From the NCBI RefSeq assembly GCF_014639075.1, contig NZ_BMFS01000004.1, forward strand, positions 124,001 through 188,000: a DNA stretch of 64,000 bases, in the 5' to 3' direction. Positions 7,486 to 14,469 of the stretch are shown here, piece after piece (the first letter of the stretch is position 1; each line of letters starts with the position of its first letter). This DNA is from Glycocaulis albus (GTDB lineage: Bacteria; Pseudomonadota; Alphaproteobacteria; Caulobacterales; Maricaulaceae). The translations under genes and the position numbers were made by a program. A model generated the notes under the pieces. The model saw only the letters and a list, made by a program, of their open reading frames with translations, was not told where the DNA came from and ran no database searches.

Positions 7486-8247
7486 ATGCCGCGCTACCTC
7501 CTGACAATCGAATATGACGGCGGGCCGTTTGTCGGCTGGCAGCGCCAGGATAATGGCCTGTCAGTGCAGGAAGTGATGGAGCGCGCCGCCGATGCGCTGG
7601 AAGACGGCCGTCATGAGGTTTACGGGGCAGGGCGCACCGATTCCGGGGTCCATGCCCTCGCCATGACGGCCCATGTCGATTTTGCGAAAGACTGGCCGGC
7701 GGACGTGGTGCGCGATGCGCTGAACCACCATCTGCGCCCGCATCCGGTCTCGGTCCTGTCGGCGCAGGCCGTGAAGGATGATACCCATGCCCGCTTTTCT
7801 GCGGTGAAGCGCGGCTATGTCTACCGCATTATCGACCGGCGCGCGCCACTGGCGCTGGACGCGGGAAAGGCCTGGCAAGTGCGCGTGAAACTGGATGCGC
7901 AGGCCATGAACAAGGCTGCGCAATGCCTTGTGGGAACGCATGATTTCACGACGTTCCGCGATGCGCAGTGCCAAGCGGACAGTCCGGTAAAGTCGATCGG
8001 CCAGATCAGCGTGGAGCGGCGCGGCGAACTGATCGAGCTGAAGGTGGAGGCGATCAGCTTTTTACACCGCCAGATACGCTCCATCACCGGCTCGCTGGTG
8101 GAGGTGGGCCGTGGCCGCTGGAGCGTTGAGGATTTTCGCGATGCGCTGGAGGCGGCAGACCGCACGCGCTGTGGGCCGGTGGCGCCGCCGGACGGGCTCT
8201 ATCTGGCCTTCGTCGATTACCCGCCAGAGGCGCTGGCAAACCCGTAG
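7486..8247 (+). CDS. truA: tRNA pseudouridine(38-40) synthase
   Basis: A 253-residue TruA. The catalytic aspartate is Asp52 in GAGRTDSGVHA. The N-terminus YLLTIEYDGGPFVGWQRQ and the C-terminal motif SFLHRQIRSITGSLVEVG are diagnostic. It modifies U38-U40 in the anticodon stem-loop of several tRNAs in the cytoplasm. The ATG lies 2 bp after the fmt stop. The last 31 bp overlap, on the opposite strand, the end of the membrane-protein gene that forms an operon with dapE. Confidence 0.97.
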   Translation: MPRYLLTIEYDGGPFVGWQRQDNGLSVQEVMERAADALEDGRHEVYGAGRTDSGVHALAMTAHVDFAKDWPADVVRDALNHHLRPHPVSVLSAQAVKDDTHARFSAVKRGYVYRIIDRRAPLALDAGKAWQVRVKLDAQAMNKAAQCLVGTHDFTTFRDAQCQADSPVKSIGQISVERRGELIELKVEAISFLHRQIRSITGSLVEVGRGRWSVEDFRDALEAADRTRCGPVAPPDGLYLAFVDYPPEALANP

Positions 8248-8801
8248 ACGATCAGCGCATCAATGACGAGCGGGATGCAGGCCGCGCCCGCCGCCAGCCC
8301 CCAGTGCAGGTCCAGCGCGCCTGCAGCGACCCGCCAGTGCACCATGAGGCGCAAGATCTGGTAAAGCGCCAGCAAAAGGCCCAGAGCCTCGGCATTGGCA
8401 ATGCCCGCCGCGGCCAGCAGCCAGAACAGGGCCTGCACGTGCAACAGCACGAATACCGCCCAGTTATGCACCACGACCCAGGCCGAAAACCCGCCCTTAA
8501 GGCCCAGCAGTTTCACCACCAGATAGGCGATGACCGGGAAGAGCAGCCAGATGCGCGCGTACTGGCCGATCGCATCGGTGAGGCTGATTTGCGCGTCGGC
8601 CCCGCCGGGCAGCTCTGCCAGTACGTGATTGGCCGATACCATCAGCAGGATGAAGGCGGGCAGGGCGTATATGACGGCCATGAAGGATCGGATAAATCCG
8701 TCCACTGACACGTCAAAATGCTGACGCCAGCCCTCCTTGAAGGCCAGCATCGCCCAGATGCCGCGCGTGCCCGACCGGATATCCGCAATCATTTCGCCCA
8801 T
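8217..8801 (-). CDS. Polytopic membrane protein of unknown function
   Basis: A 194-residue protein with an amphipathic N-terminus (GIWAMLAFKEGWRQHFDVSVDGFIRSF) and about five hydrophobic segments, including AVIYALPAFILLMVSANHVL, IWLLFPVIAYLVVKLLG, WVVVHNWAVFVLLHVQALFWLL and ALGLLLALYQILRLM. It has no signal peptide, so it is an inner-membrane protein. The ATG overlaps the dapE stop (ATGA), so it is translationally coupled to dapE. I do not recognise a named family; it resembles YIP1-type bundles only in topology. Its 3' end overlaps truA by 31 bp, convergently. Confidence 0.75.
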   Translation of the reverse strand: MGEMIADIRSGTRGIWAMLAFKEGWRQHFDVSVDGFIRSFMAVIYALPAFILLMVSANHVLAELPGGADAQISLTDAIGQYARIWLLFPVIAYLVVKLLGLKGGFSAWVVVHNWAVFVLLHVQALFWLLAAAGIANAEALGLLLALYQILRLMVHWRVAAGALDLHWGLAAGAACIPLVIDALIVYGFASASGG

Positions 8802-9964
8802 CAGGCGAACACCTCGAAGTAGCGCGTCAGGATATCGTGGTAAATTTCTGTTAACACCTTGATATCGGCAACAGGCGTTTGCTCGTCAATCTGGTGCATG
8901 CTGGCGCCGACCAGCCCGAACTCGGCCACCGGCGCGTAATCCTTGATGAAGCGGGCGTCGGACGTGCCGCCGCTGGTGCTCAGCTCCGGCGAGATGCCGG
9001 TGCGGGCCAGGATCGCTTCGGCAAGCAACGCGGTGAAGGGGCCTTCCGGGGTCTGGAAGGCATCGCCAGTGACGGTGAGATCAGCTGAAATTATGCCGGT
9101 AAAGCCTTGCTGTGCCTTGGCAATTTCACCGCCGATCCAGCTTTTGAGCGCCTCGCCATCCTGCTCGGTGTTAAAGCGTATGTTGAACTTCGCCCGCGCC
9201 TCGCCGGGAATGACATTGTGGGCGGGATTGCCCACATCCACGCTGGTGACTTCGAGGTTGGAGGGCTGGAAATGAGCATTGCCCTCATCCAGCCTGCGCG
9301 CGGTCAGGGCGCGCAGCACCTCCATCAGGGCAGGGATCGGATTGATCGCGCGGTCCGGGTAGGCGACATGGCCCTGCCGTCCGGTCACGGTGATGACACC
9401 ATTGAGAGAGCCGCGCCGGCCGATCTTCACCATATCGCCCAGCACTGTGCGGTTGGTCGGCTCGCCGACAAGGCAATGGCTGAAGCGTTCGCCTTGCGCT
9501 TCAAGCGCTTGCAGCATCTTCTTCGTGCCGTTGATGGCCGGGCCTTCCTCATCGCCAGTAATCAGGAAGGCGATGGAGCCTTTCGGCTTCGTGCCGTCCA
9601 GATAACGCGCCGTGGCCGCCACAAAGGCGGCAATCGCGCCCTTCATGTCCACCGCGCCGCGCCCGATCAGGGCTTCGCCATGCACCTCGCCCGCGAACGG
9701 CCCGGCGCTCCAGCTGGCCTCCTGACCAGCCGGCACCACATCGGTGTGGCCGGCAAAGCAGAAGACCGGATCGGCAGTGCCCAGGCGCGCATAGAGATTG
9801 TCCACCTCGCCAAACGGCATGCGCCGGCAGGCAAAACCCAGCGCGGTCAGCGCGGCCTGCAGCGTGTCCAGCGCGCCTTCATCGCGGGGCGTCACGGACG
9901 GTGCACGGATCAGCGCCTGTGCGAGCGGCAAGGGATTGGTCAGGGCAGTGTGGGTATCGGTCAT
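8801..9964 (-). CDS. dapE: Succinyl-diaminopimelate desuccinylase
   Basis: A 387-residue M20-family di-zinc amidase of the lysine/meso-diaminopimelate pathway, supplying peptidoglycan. Metal and catalytic residues are in place: His73 and Asp75 (AGHTDVVP), Asp106 (GRGAVDMKG) and the Glu139/Glu140 pair (TGDEEGPA). The later EPTN and HNVIPGEA motifs are also present, as is the dimerisation lid. The frame is open further upstream to 10225, but the ATG at 9964 gives the expected N-terminus. Its stop overlaps the start of the downstream membrane-protein gene. The fmt-truA/dapE linkage is typical of alphaproteobacteria. Confidence 0.95.
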   Translation of the reverse strand: MTDTHTALTNPLPLAQALIRAPSVTPRDEGALDTLQAALTALGFACRRMPFGEVDNLYARLGTADPVFCFAGHTDVVPAGQEASWSAGPFAGEVHGEALIGRGAVDMKGAIAAFVAATARYLDGTKPKGSIAFLITGDEEGPAINGTKKMLQALEAQGERFSHCLVGEPTNRTVLGDMVKIGRRGSLNGVITVTGRQGHVAYPDRAINPIPALMEVLRALTARRLDEGNAHFQPSNLEVTSVDVGNPAHNVIPGEARAKFNIRFNTEQDGEALKSWIGGEIAKAQQGFTGIISADLTVTGDAFQTPEGPFTALLAEAILARTGISPELSTSGGTSDARFIKDYAPVAEFGLVGASMHQIDEQTPVADIKVLTEIYHDILTRYFEVFA

Positions 9965-10007
9965 GGCGCTGACATAATGCCAATCGCCAAGCCGCGCCAG
10001 ACGCAGC

Positions 10008-11780
10008 TTAGCGCTCCGCTGCCCCTTCATCGTCCAGCAACGGGAAGGTGATGGCGACGCGGTGCCCGCCCTCTGGCTGGCTGGCTGCTTCGGCGGTGCC
10101 GCCCAGTTGGCGCGCAAAGGCGTTGAACAGGGCGCCGCCCACGCCCTTCCGGCCGGGTTCTGGTGCGGCCGTAGCGCCCACGCCGTTATCGCTGATCCGG
10201 GCGGTGAGGTTGCGCGCGCCGTCAAGCTGCACCGAAACCGTCAACCGGCCTGTTTCGCGTCCGTCAAAGGCGTGCTTGTAGGCGTTGGTCATCGCTTCGG
10301 TCACGAACAGGGCCAGAGGGATGCATCGTTCTGCGCCCAGATGGACCGGTTCGATTTCGGTCACCAGTTCAAGCGTGCGCTCCTCGCCACCGACAGCGGC
10401 GTGGGTGAGCGTGCACAGCTCCTCGAAGAAGGTTTTGAGATTGATCTTCGCAAAATCACCCGCCTCATACAGGCTGCGGTGAACAAGCGCGAGCGCGTTG
10501 ATGCGCGACTGCGCATCGGCAAGCACCTTGGCCGCCTTCGGATCGTCAATTGCGCGCATCTGCAGATTGATAAGGCTGGTAATGATTTGCAGGTTGTTTT
10601 TCACTCGGTGATGCACCTCTTTGAGGAGCATCTCCTGATAGGCAAGGCTGCGGGTGAGGGCCTCGTCACGGTCTGCAATGGAGCTGGCCATGGAATCGAA
10701 CCCGGCCGCCAGTTCCCGCAATTCTCCCGGCGCGCGCCGGGCGCGATGCGGGCGCACGGAATAGCGTCCCTTCCCGTAGGCGGCCGTCACGCGTTGCAGA
10801 TAGCGCAGCCAGCGCAATATCATCACATCCGTCGCGACCCAGATGACTGTCCCGGCCAGCACCAGCATCAGCAAGGGCAGCAGAATCGTCCCGGTCACGT
10901 CTACCAGTGCGAAATCGACAAATTCCGGCGCGCTTTCGGCCAGAAGGGCGTAAAGCTCCGTGGTCACCAGCGGCACCAGTACGAACTGGCGCGGCGCGCC
11001 GTCCGGTCCTGCGCCGGTAAACCGGGCGCTGCCGGTCTCGGCTGCCTCTGCCATCAGGTCCGCATCGACACGCGCCAGTCCCATGTCGCGGCTTTCAGTC
11101 AGCACGCGGCCCTCGCGGTCCACGATTGCCGCGCGCGCTTCTCCTGCCTGTTCACGGCCCAGATCTTCAAGCGCACTCAGGCGGATACCCGTCGCCAGCG
11201 CGCCGGTGAAGCTGCCTTCCGGCTCAAACACCGGGCTGACGGCACGGATGACGGCCTGATTGGTAATCGGGTCAATCTCCAGCGCGCCGACAATGAACCG
11301 TCCGCTATCGCGCGCTTCGGCGAACCAGCGCGCCTCGTCAAAGCGGACGGCATCGCTTAACGGTTCTGCCGAGCAGGCGACCACGCCGCGCGCATTGACC
11401 CGCACCAGGTTGGAGTAGGCTGGCTGGTCGGCCAGTGCCTGAGCGAGAGACCGCGCACACAAGGCCCCGCCCAGACGTACAGGCGCCTGCTGGGCAAGCG
11501 CGCTCATCATGCTGCCGGCCCCCAGGATCAGCTGACGCTGGCTTTGCGCGGTAAGCTGCGCGCGTGCCGCCAGCAATTCGCGCTGATTGTCGCGGGCGGT
11601 CTCGAAGCGCGACTGGGTGTAAAGGGCGCTCAGCGTGAGAATGGGAATGAGCGCGAGCACGATAACAGCCAGCATGCGCGCGCGCAGGCCCGCGCGCCAG
11701 CGCCCGTCCGCTGCCGCAGAGGCCGCGTCCGGCTCAGCCTGTGAGGCGTTCGGCGCTCGCGTTGCGGATGTGGTCAACAA
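10008..11780 (-). CDS. HisKA_2 sensor histidine kinase, likely PhyR kinase (PhyK-like)
   Basis: A 590-residue membrane histidine kinase. Transmembrane helix 1 spans about 36-54; a periplasmic sensor of about 230 residues (dCache-like; [30 protein letters not shown]) follows; transmembrane helix 2 is at about 293-318. A HAMP-like linker leads to the HisKA_2 dimerisation box [18 protein letters not shown] (His390/391) and an HATPase_c domain ([19 protein letters not shown]). HisKA_2/HWE kinases next to phyR-nepR-ecfG phosphorylate PhyR (PhyK in Caulobacter), so a role as activator of the general stress response is likely. Its start overlaps the ecfG 3' end by about 47 bp if ATG 11780 is used; an internal ATG at 11675 is possible. 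The inducing signal is unknown. Confidence 0.85.
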   Translation of the reverse strand: MLTTSATRAPNASQAEPDAASAAADGRWRAGLRARMLAVIVLALIPILTLSALYTQSRFETARDNQRELLAARAQLTAQSQRQLILGAGSMMSALAQQAPVRLGGALCARSLAQALADQPAYSNLVRVNARGVVACSAEPLSDAVRFDEARWFAEARDSGRFIVGALEIDPITNQAVIRAVSPVFEPEGSFTGALATGIRLSALEDLGREQAGEARAAIVDREGRVLTESRDMGLARVDADLMAEAAETGSARFTGAGPDGAPRQFVLVPLVTTELYALLAESAPEFVDFALVDVTGTILLPLLMLVLAGTVIWVATDVMILRWLRYLQRVTAAYGKGRYSVRPHRARRAPGELRELAAGFDSMASSIADRDEALTRSLAYQEMLLKEVHHRVKNNLQIITSLINLQMRAIDDPKAAKVLADAQSRINALALVHRSLYEAGDFAKINLKTFFEELCTLTHAAVGGEERTLELVTEIEPVHLGAERCIPLALFVTEAMTNAYKHAFDGRETGRLTVSVQLDGARNLTARISDNGVGATAAPEPGRKGVGGALFNAFARQLGGTAEAASQPEGGHRVAITFPLLDDEGAAER

Positions 11781-12333
11781 TATCCTCCGCCGCCTTCGCC
11801 GCCCCGCCCGGAGACGCTTTCAGGCACTCGCCCGTGCTCATGCGTTTTTCCAGCGCGGCCCGCCCGCGGCTCACCCGGCTCTTGACCGTGCCCACCGCAC
11901 AGCCACACACCTCGGCTGCTTCCTCATAGCTCAAACCGCCCGCGCCGACGAGCACCAGTGCTTCACGTTGCTCATCGGGGATGTCCAGCAGCGCCCGCCG
12001 CACATCGTCCAGCTGAAGCGCCCAGCTTTGCTGTTCGCCCGATACGGCCGCGTTCTCGGGAATTTCACCGCCCTGTTCCTGCTTGCGCCAGGCGCGGCGG
12101 CGTTCCGAATAGAAATGATTGCGCAATATGCGGAATGTCCAGGCACGCATCGACGACCCGTCTTCGAAGCGTTCGCGATGGGTCCACGCCTTGATCAGGG
12201 TTTCCTGGACCAGATCGTCGGCTTCTGGCCGGTTCCCGCACAGGGAGCGTGCGAACGCGCGCAAATGCGGAATGGCATCGGTCAGTTCCTGCTGGAAAAC
12301 GGCCATGGCGGCTGCGTCATCATGCGCGGTCAT
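11734..12333 (-). CDS. ecfG: General stress response ECF sigma factor EcfG/SigT
   Basis: A 199-residue group-15 ECF sigma factor. Sigma region 2 spans about 15-80 (LRAFARSLCGNRPEADDLVQETLIKAW, with MRAWTFRILRNHFYSERRR), and region 4 about 110-165 (LLDIPDEQREALVLVGAGGLSYEEAAEVCGCAVGTVKSRVSRGRAAL). It directs transcription from GGAAC-N16/17-CGTT promoters, several of which occur in this window. The ATG at 12333 is chosen: it gives a 14-bp overlap with nepR and a normal N-terminus, whereas the more upstream ATG at 12387 lacks a ribosome site. It is translationally coupled to nepR, and its activity is held by NepR until PhyR is phosphorylated. Confidence 0.93.
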   Translation of the reverse strand: MTAHDDAAAMAVFQQELTDAIPHLRAFARSLCGNRPEADDLVQETLIKAWTHRERFEDGSSMRAWTFRILRNHFYSERRRAWRKQEQGGEIPENAAVSGEQQSWALQLDDVRRALLDIPDEQREALVLVGAGGLSYEEAAEVCGCAVGTVKSRVSRGRAALEKRMSTGECLKASPGGAAKAAEDIVDHIRNASAERLTG

Positions 12334-12592
12334 CGTTACCGTCCCGCCCGCTCGCGCCGTCTTCGGCAGTATCCTCAGTTTCATCACCGGGTTGCTGCGC
12401 CGCTGCCGACTTGCGCGCCAGCGCTGCCATCAGTTCGGTGAGCGTATCCGGCACGGGCTCGCTGGTGACCGAGTCATAATAGGCACGCAGCTGGTCACCG
12501 AGTACGCGGCGCCGCGCGCTCTGTCCGGCCTCGGCCCGGTCGCGCGTGCCTCTGGCTGGATCTGGCATGTGGTCCTTCGCATTCTGGGACAT
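12320..12592 (-). CDS. nepR: Anti-sigma factor NepR
   Basis: A 90-residue NepR. The conserved core is LGDQLRAYYDSVTSEPVPD plus TELMAAL (residues 31-57), with flexible, charged tails on either side. It binds EcfG and blocks RNA polymerase access; phosphorylated PhyR sequesters it by sigma mimicry. It is the first gene of the minus-strand operon nepR-ecfG-kinase and lies behind a consensus EcfG promoter (12653-12678), giving positive autoregulation of both the sigma factor and its inhibitor. Confidence 0.93.
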   Translation of the reverse strand: MSQNAKDHMPDPARGTRDRAEAGQSARRRVLGDQLRAYYDSVTSEPVPDTLTELMAALARKSAAAQQPGDETEDTAEDGASGRDGNDDRA

Positions 12593-12652
12593 CGGATCGG
12601 CACCCGTGCTTTAGCGTTGAAATCCGCCAGTCCGGCGATAGCTCAGATGTCC

Positions 12653-12678
12653 AACGCATCATGAAATCATGCGGTTCC
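12653..12678 (-). promoter_or_regulatory. EcfG-dependent promoter of nepR-ecfG
   Basis: On the minus strand, GGAAC (12678-12674), 17 bp, CGTT (12656-12653): an exact match to the alphaproteobacterial general-stress consensus GGAAC-N16/17-CGTT. It lies about 60 bp upstream of the nepR ATG at 12592. Confidence 0.88.
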
Positions 12679-12712
12679 CCCGCATCGGCACGTCAGGCCA
12701 CTGCACGGCGCC

Positions 12713-12738
12713 GGAACCGTCATCCGCGCATGTGCGTT
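12713..12738 (+). promoter_or_regulatory. EcfG-dependent promoter of phyR
   Basis: On the plus strand, GGAAC (12713-12717), 17 bp, CGTT (12735-12738): an exact consensus match about 63 bp before the phyR ATG at 12802. With the minus-strand copy it forms a divergent, mutually autoregulated pair. Confidence 0.88.
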
Positions 12739-12801
12739 TTCCGGGTCACGCAAGGCCTTGCGCGAGTGCGCCAGGCCCTGTGCGCGAGAAGGACGGGACA
12801 C

Positions 12802-13590
12802 ATGAATATCGACAAACTTTCCGCCCATCTGCCGTATCTGCGCCGCTATGCGCGTGCCCTTGCGGGCGAGCAGCAACGCGGTGATGTCCTTGTTCAACGC
12901 GCCCTGGAAGGCGCGGTGACGGGCAATGTCAGGCTCAACAGCGACTGGCCGGAGCGCATTGCGCTGTTCCGGGCTTTTCATGATGCCGCGCCGGAAGTGG
13001 ACATGATCGGCGCGCAAGCCCGGCGCGGTCCGGATTCCCGCCTGCAACGCCTTGAGGCGAAGGCGCGTCAGGCGCTGCTTCTGACGGCGATGGAAGGCTT
13101 CACGCCGCAGGAGGCCGGCCAGGTCCTGGCCCTGCCTGAAACCGAGGTCGAAGCTCTGGTTGCCCGTGCGCACCAGGATATCGAGCTGGCCTTGAAAACG
13201 CGCGTGCTGATCATCGAGGATGAGCCGGTCATCGCTGCGGATATTGAAGCCATTGTCGGCGACCTTGGCCACGAAGTCTGCGCAATTGCCACCACGCGGT
13301 CAGAAGCGACTGCCGAGGCCGCGCGCCATCAGCCCGGCCTGGTACTGGCCGACATCCAGCTGGCCGATAACTCCTCGGGCATTGATGCGGCGAACGATAT
13401 CCTCGTTGATCTTCCCGTGCCGGTGATCTTCATCACCGCCTACCCGGAACGCCTTCTCACCGGCGAGCGCCCGGAGCCGGCCTTCCTCATCACCAAGCCC
13501 TTCCTGCCCAATGCGGTGAAGGCAGCCATCTCCCAGGCCCTGTTCTTTGAAGAGGATGCTGCTCCCGCGCCGCACCGTGCCCAGGCCTGA
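12802..13590 (+). CDS. phyR: General stress response regulator PhyR
   Basis: A 262-residue response regulator with the inverted PhyR layout. An N-terminal sigma-like domain (about 1-130; KLSAHLPYLRRYARALAGEQQRGD and EGFTPQEAGQVLALPETEVEALV) mimics EcfG. A C-terminal receiver (about 134-255) has acidic pocket residues IIEDE (138-142), phospho-acceptor Asp184 in VLADIQLAD, Thr in IFITAYPE and Lys in ITKPF. Phosphorylation exposes the sigma-like domain, which captures NepR and frees EcfG. The start at 12802 follows AAGGACGGGA; the frame extends upstream, but without homology. It diverges from nepR and has its own EcfG promoter. Confidence 0.96.
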   Translation: MNIDKLSAHLPYLRRYARALAGEQQRGDVLVQRALEGAVTGNVRLNSDWPERIALFRAFHDAAPEVDMIGAQARRGPDSRLQRLEAKARQALLLTAMEGFTPQEAGQVLALPETEVEALVARAHQDIELALKTRVLIIEDEPVIAADIEAIVGDLGHEVCAIATTRSEATAEAARHQPGLVLADIQLADNSSGIDAANDILVDLPVPVIFITAYPERLLTGERPEPAFLITKPFLPNAVKAAISQALFFEEDAAPAPHRAQA

Positions 13591-13645
13591 AGAGGGCTAC
13601 TCCGGGCATGTGCGAAAAGGCTCTGCCATTTTCACGGGCAGGCGC

Positions 13646-13674
13646 TTGCCAAGCCCGCACCTCGCGGCTAGTTT
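13646..13674 (+). promoter_or_regulatory. Likely housekeeping promoter of tRNA-Arg
   Basis: TTGCCA (13646-13651), 17-bp spacer, TAGTTT (13669-13674), placing transcription start near 13681, about 36 nt before the mature tRNA 5' end. Five to six matches to the sigma-70 pattern with ideal spacing. Confidence 0.55.
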
Positions 13675-13716
13675 CGCGCGCCTTGACGAGAGGGCTTTGC
13701 CCGCCGGTCAGACAGC

Positions 13717-13793
13717 GCGCCCGTAGCTCAGCTGGATAGAGCACCAGACTACGAATCTGGGGGTCAGGAGTTCGAATCTCTTCGGGCGCGCCA
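13717..13793 (+). tRNA. tRNA-Arg(ACG)
   Basis: A 77-nt cloverleaf: acceptor stem GCGCCCG (13717-13723) pairing with CGGGCGC (13783-13789), D-arm GCTC...GAGC, anticodon stem CCAGA/TCTGG with loop CTACGAA (anticodon ACG), T-loop TTCGAAT, discriminator G and encoded CCA. ACG is the wobble-modified Arg isoacceptor reading CGN codons. Its 3' end lies 55 bp from an integrase remnant, so this tRNA was probably an attachment site. Confidence 0.97.
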
Positions 13794-13848
13794 TTACTTA
13801 GCTCAAATCAGACAGGGCCGGTCTACTGCCCGGTTTACATTGGGCGCG

Positions 13849-14184
13849 CTACTTGTTGCCTGCCTGTTCCGCTTGGGCCCGCTGAAGACGCTCCACGCCG
13901 GACAGGATTATGGCCTCCCGGCTGACATAGCGGCGGCGCATATCGGCCACCCGTTTCTCGCTCCAGCCGAGGATATCTGCCAGCTCGCGGTGATCTAGCC
14001 CCGCCAGGCAGAGCGTGGTGGCCGCCGTGCCGCGCAGATCATGGAAGCGTTTGCCGCTGATCTTCGCCTTCTCCTTCGCCTTCCCAAACTGTGTCTTGAA
14101 GCCGCTCGCCGTCCAGGGGTGGTTGCGCGTGTTGAGCAGGATCTGCACGCCCTTCTTCGGCGTGGCGCCCAGCAGCTGGCGGGC
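13849..14184 (-). pseudogene. Tyrosine recombinase (phage/island integrase) C-terminal remnant
   Basis: The minus strand encodes about 111 residues ending at a stop at 13849, matching the catalytic half of tRNA-targeting tyrosine integrases: LLNTRNHPWTASGF, then HDLRGTAATTL (the H-x-x-R box), GLDHRELADILGW (W in place of the usual His) and RRRYV with the nucleophile Tyr. The first catalytic Arg and the DNA-binding N-terminal domain are absent. The frame continues upstream only as antisense of other sequence and has no start, so this is a truncated fragment. It points towards the tRNA-Arg 3' end, the usual geometry of an island integrase next to its attachment site. Confidence 0.8.
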
Positions 14185-14187
14185 CGG

Positions 14188-14322
14188 TCGACTGTGATCC
14201 TGGAGCTGGGGGACGGGCAAGGCCCGGCACGCATCCGCCATGGCTGGGCCGACTCCCCGATCCTCAATCTCTATGACGAGGCCGGCCTGCCCGCCGGTCC
14301 CTTCGAGCTTGAGCTGGAGTAA
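14188..14322 (+). pseudogene. C-terminal remnant of a sialate O-acetylesterase
   Basis: The plus strand encodes the last ~44 residues of a sialate (9-O-acetyl) esterase-like protein: VILELGDGQGPARIRHGWAD followed by SPILNLYDEAGLPAGPFEL and a stop at 14322. The R-x-G/A-W-A-D-x-P-x-x-N-L-Y-N/D-x-x-G-L-P-A-x-P-F pattern is the conserved tail of that family. No start or catalytic Ser/His domain is present; the sequence runs directly into the integrase fragment at about 14185. The junction marks a deletion between a mobile element and a carbohydrate-utilisation gene. Confidence 0.7.
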
Positions 14323-14383
14323 AAGGCAGCCGGACCTGCCTTTCTGCCGATTAGGTTCTCCGGGCCATTGCCGGCCAGCAATG

Positions 14384-14414
14384 TCCTGATCAGGATAACT
14401 TGTCCTGATCGGGA
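14384..14414. promoter_or_regulatory. Tandem palindromic operator-like sites
   Basis: A perfect 12-bp palindrome TCCTGATCAGGA (14384-14395) and a one-mismatch copy TCCTGATCGGGA (14403-14414), 19 bp apart start to start (about two helical turns). They lie 55-85 bp before the serine hydrolase start. Two in-phase dyads suggest cooperative binding of a dimeric repressor; the regulator is not identifiable. Confidence 0.55.
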
Positions 14415-14469
14415 TCGTGTGCCTATGATCTCCGGCAAAGCCATATGACCGCGAAGTCGGGAGGGGAGA

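Noticed and set aside
13778-13793. A second copy of the tRNA-Arg 3' end as the other attachment site
   Set aside because: No repeat of this sequence was found elsewhere in the window; the far att site may be lost or lie outside.
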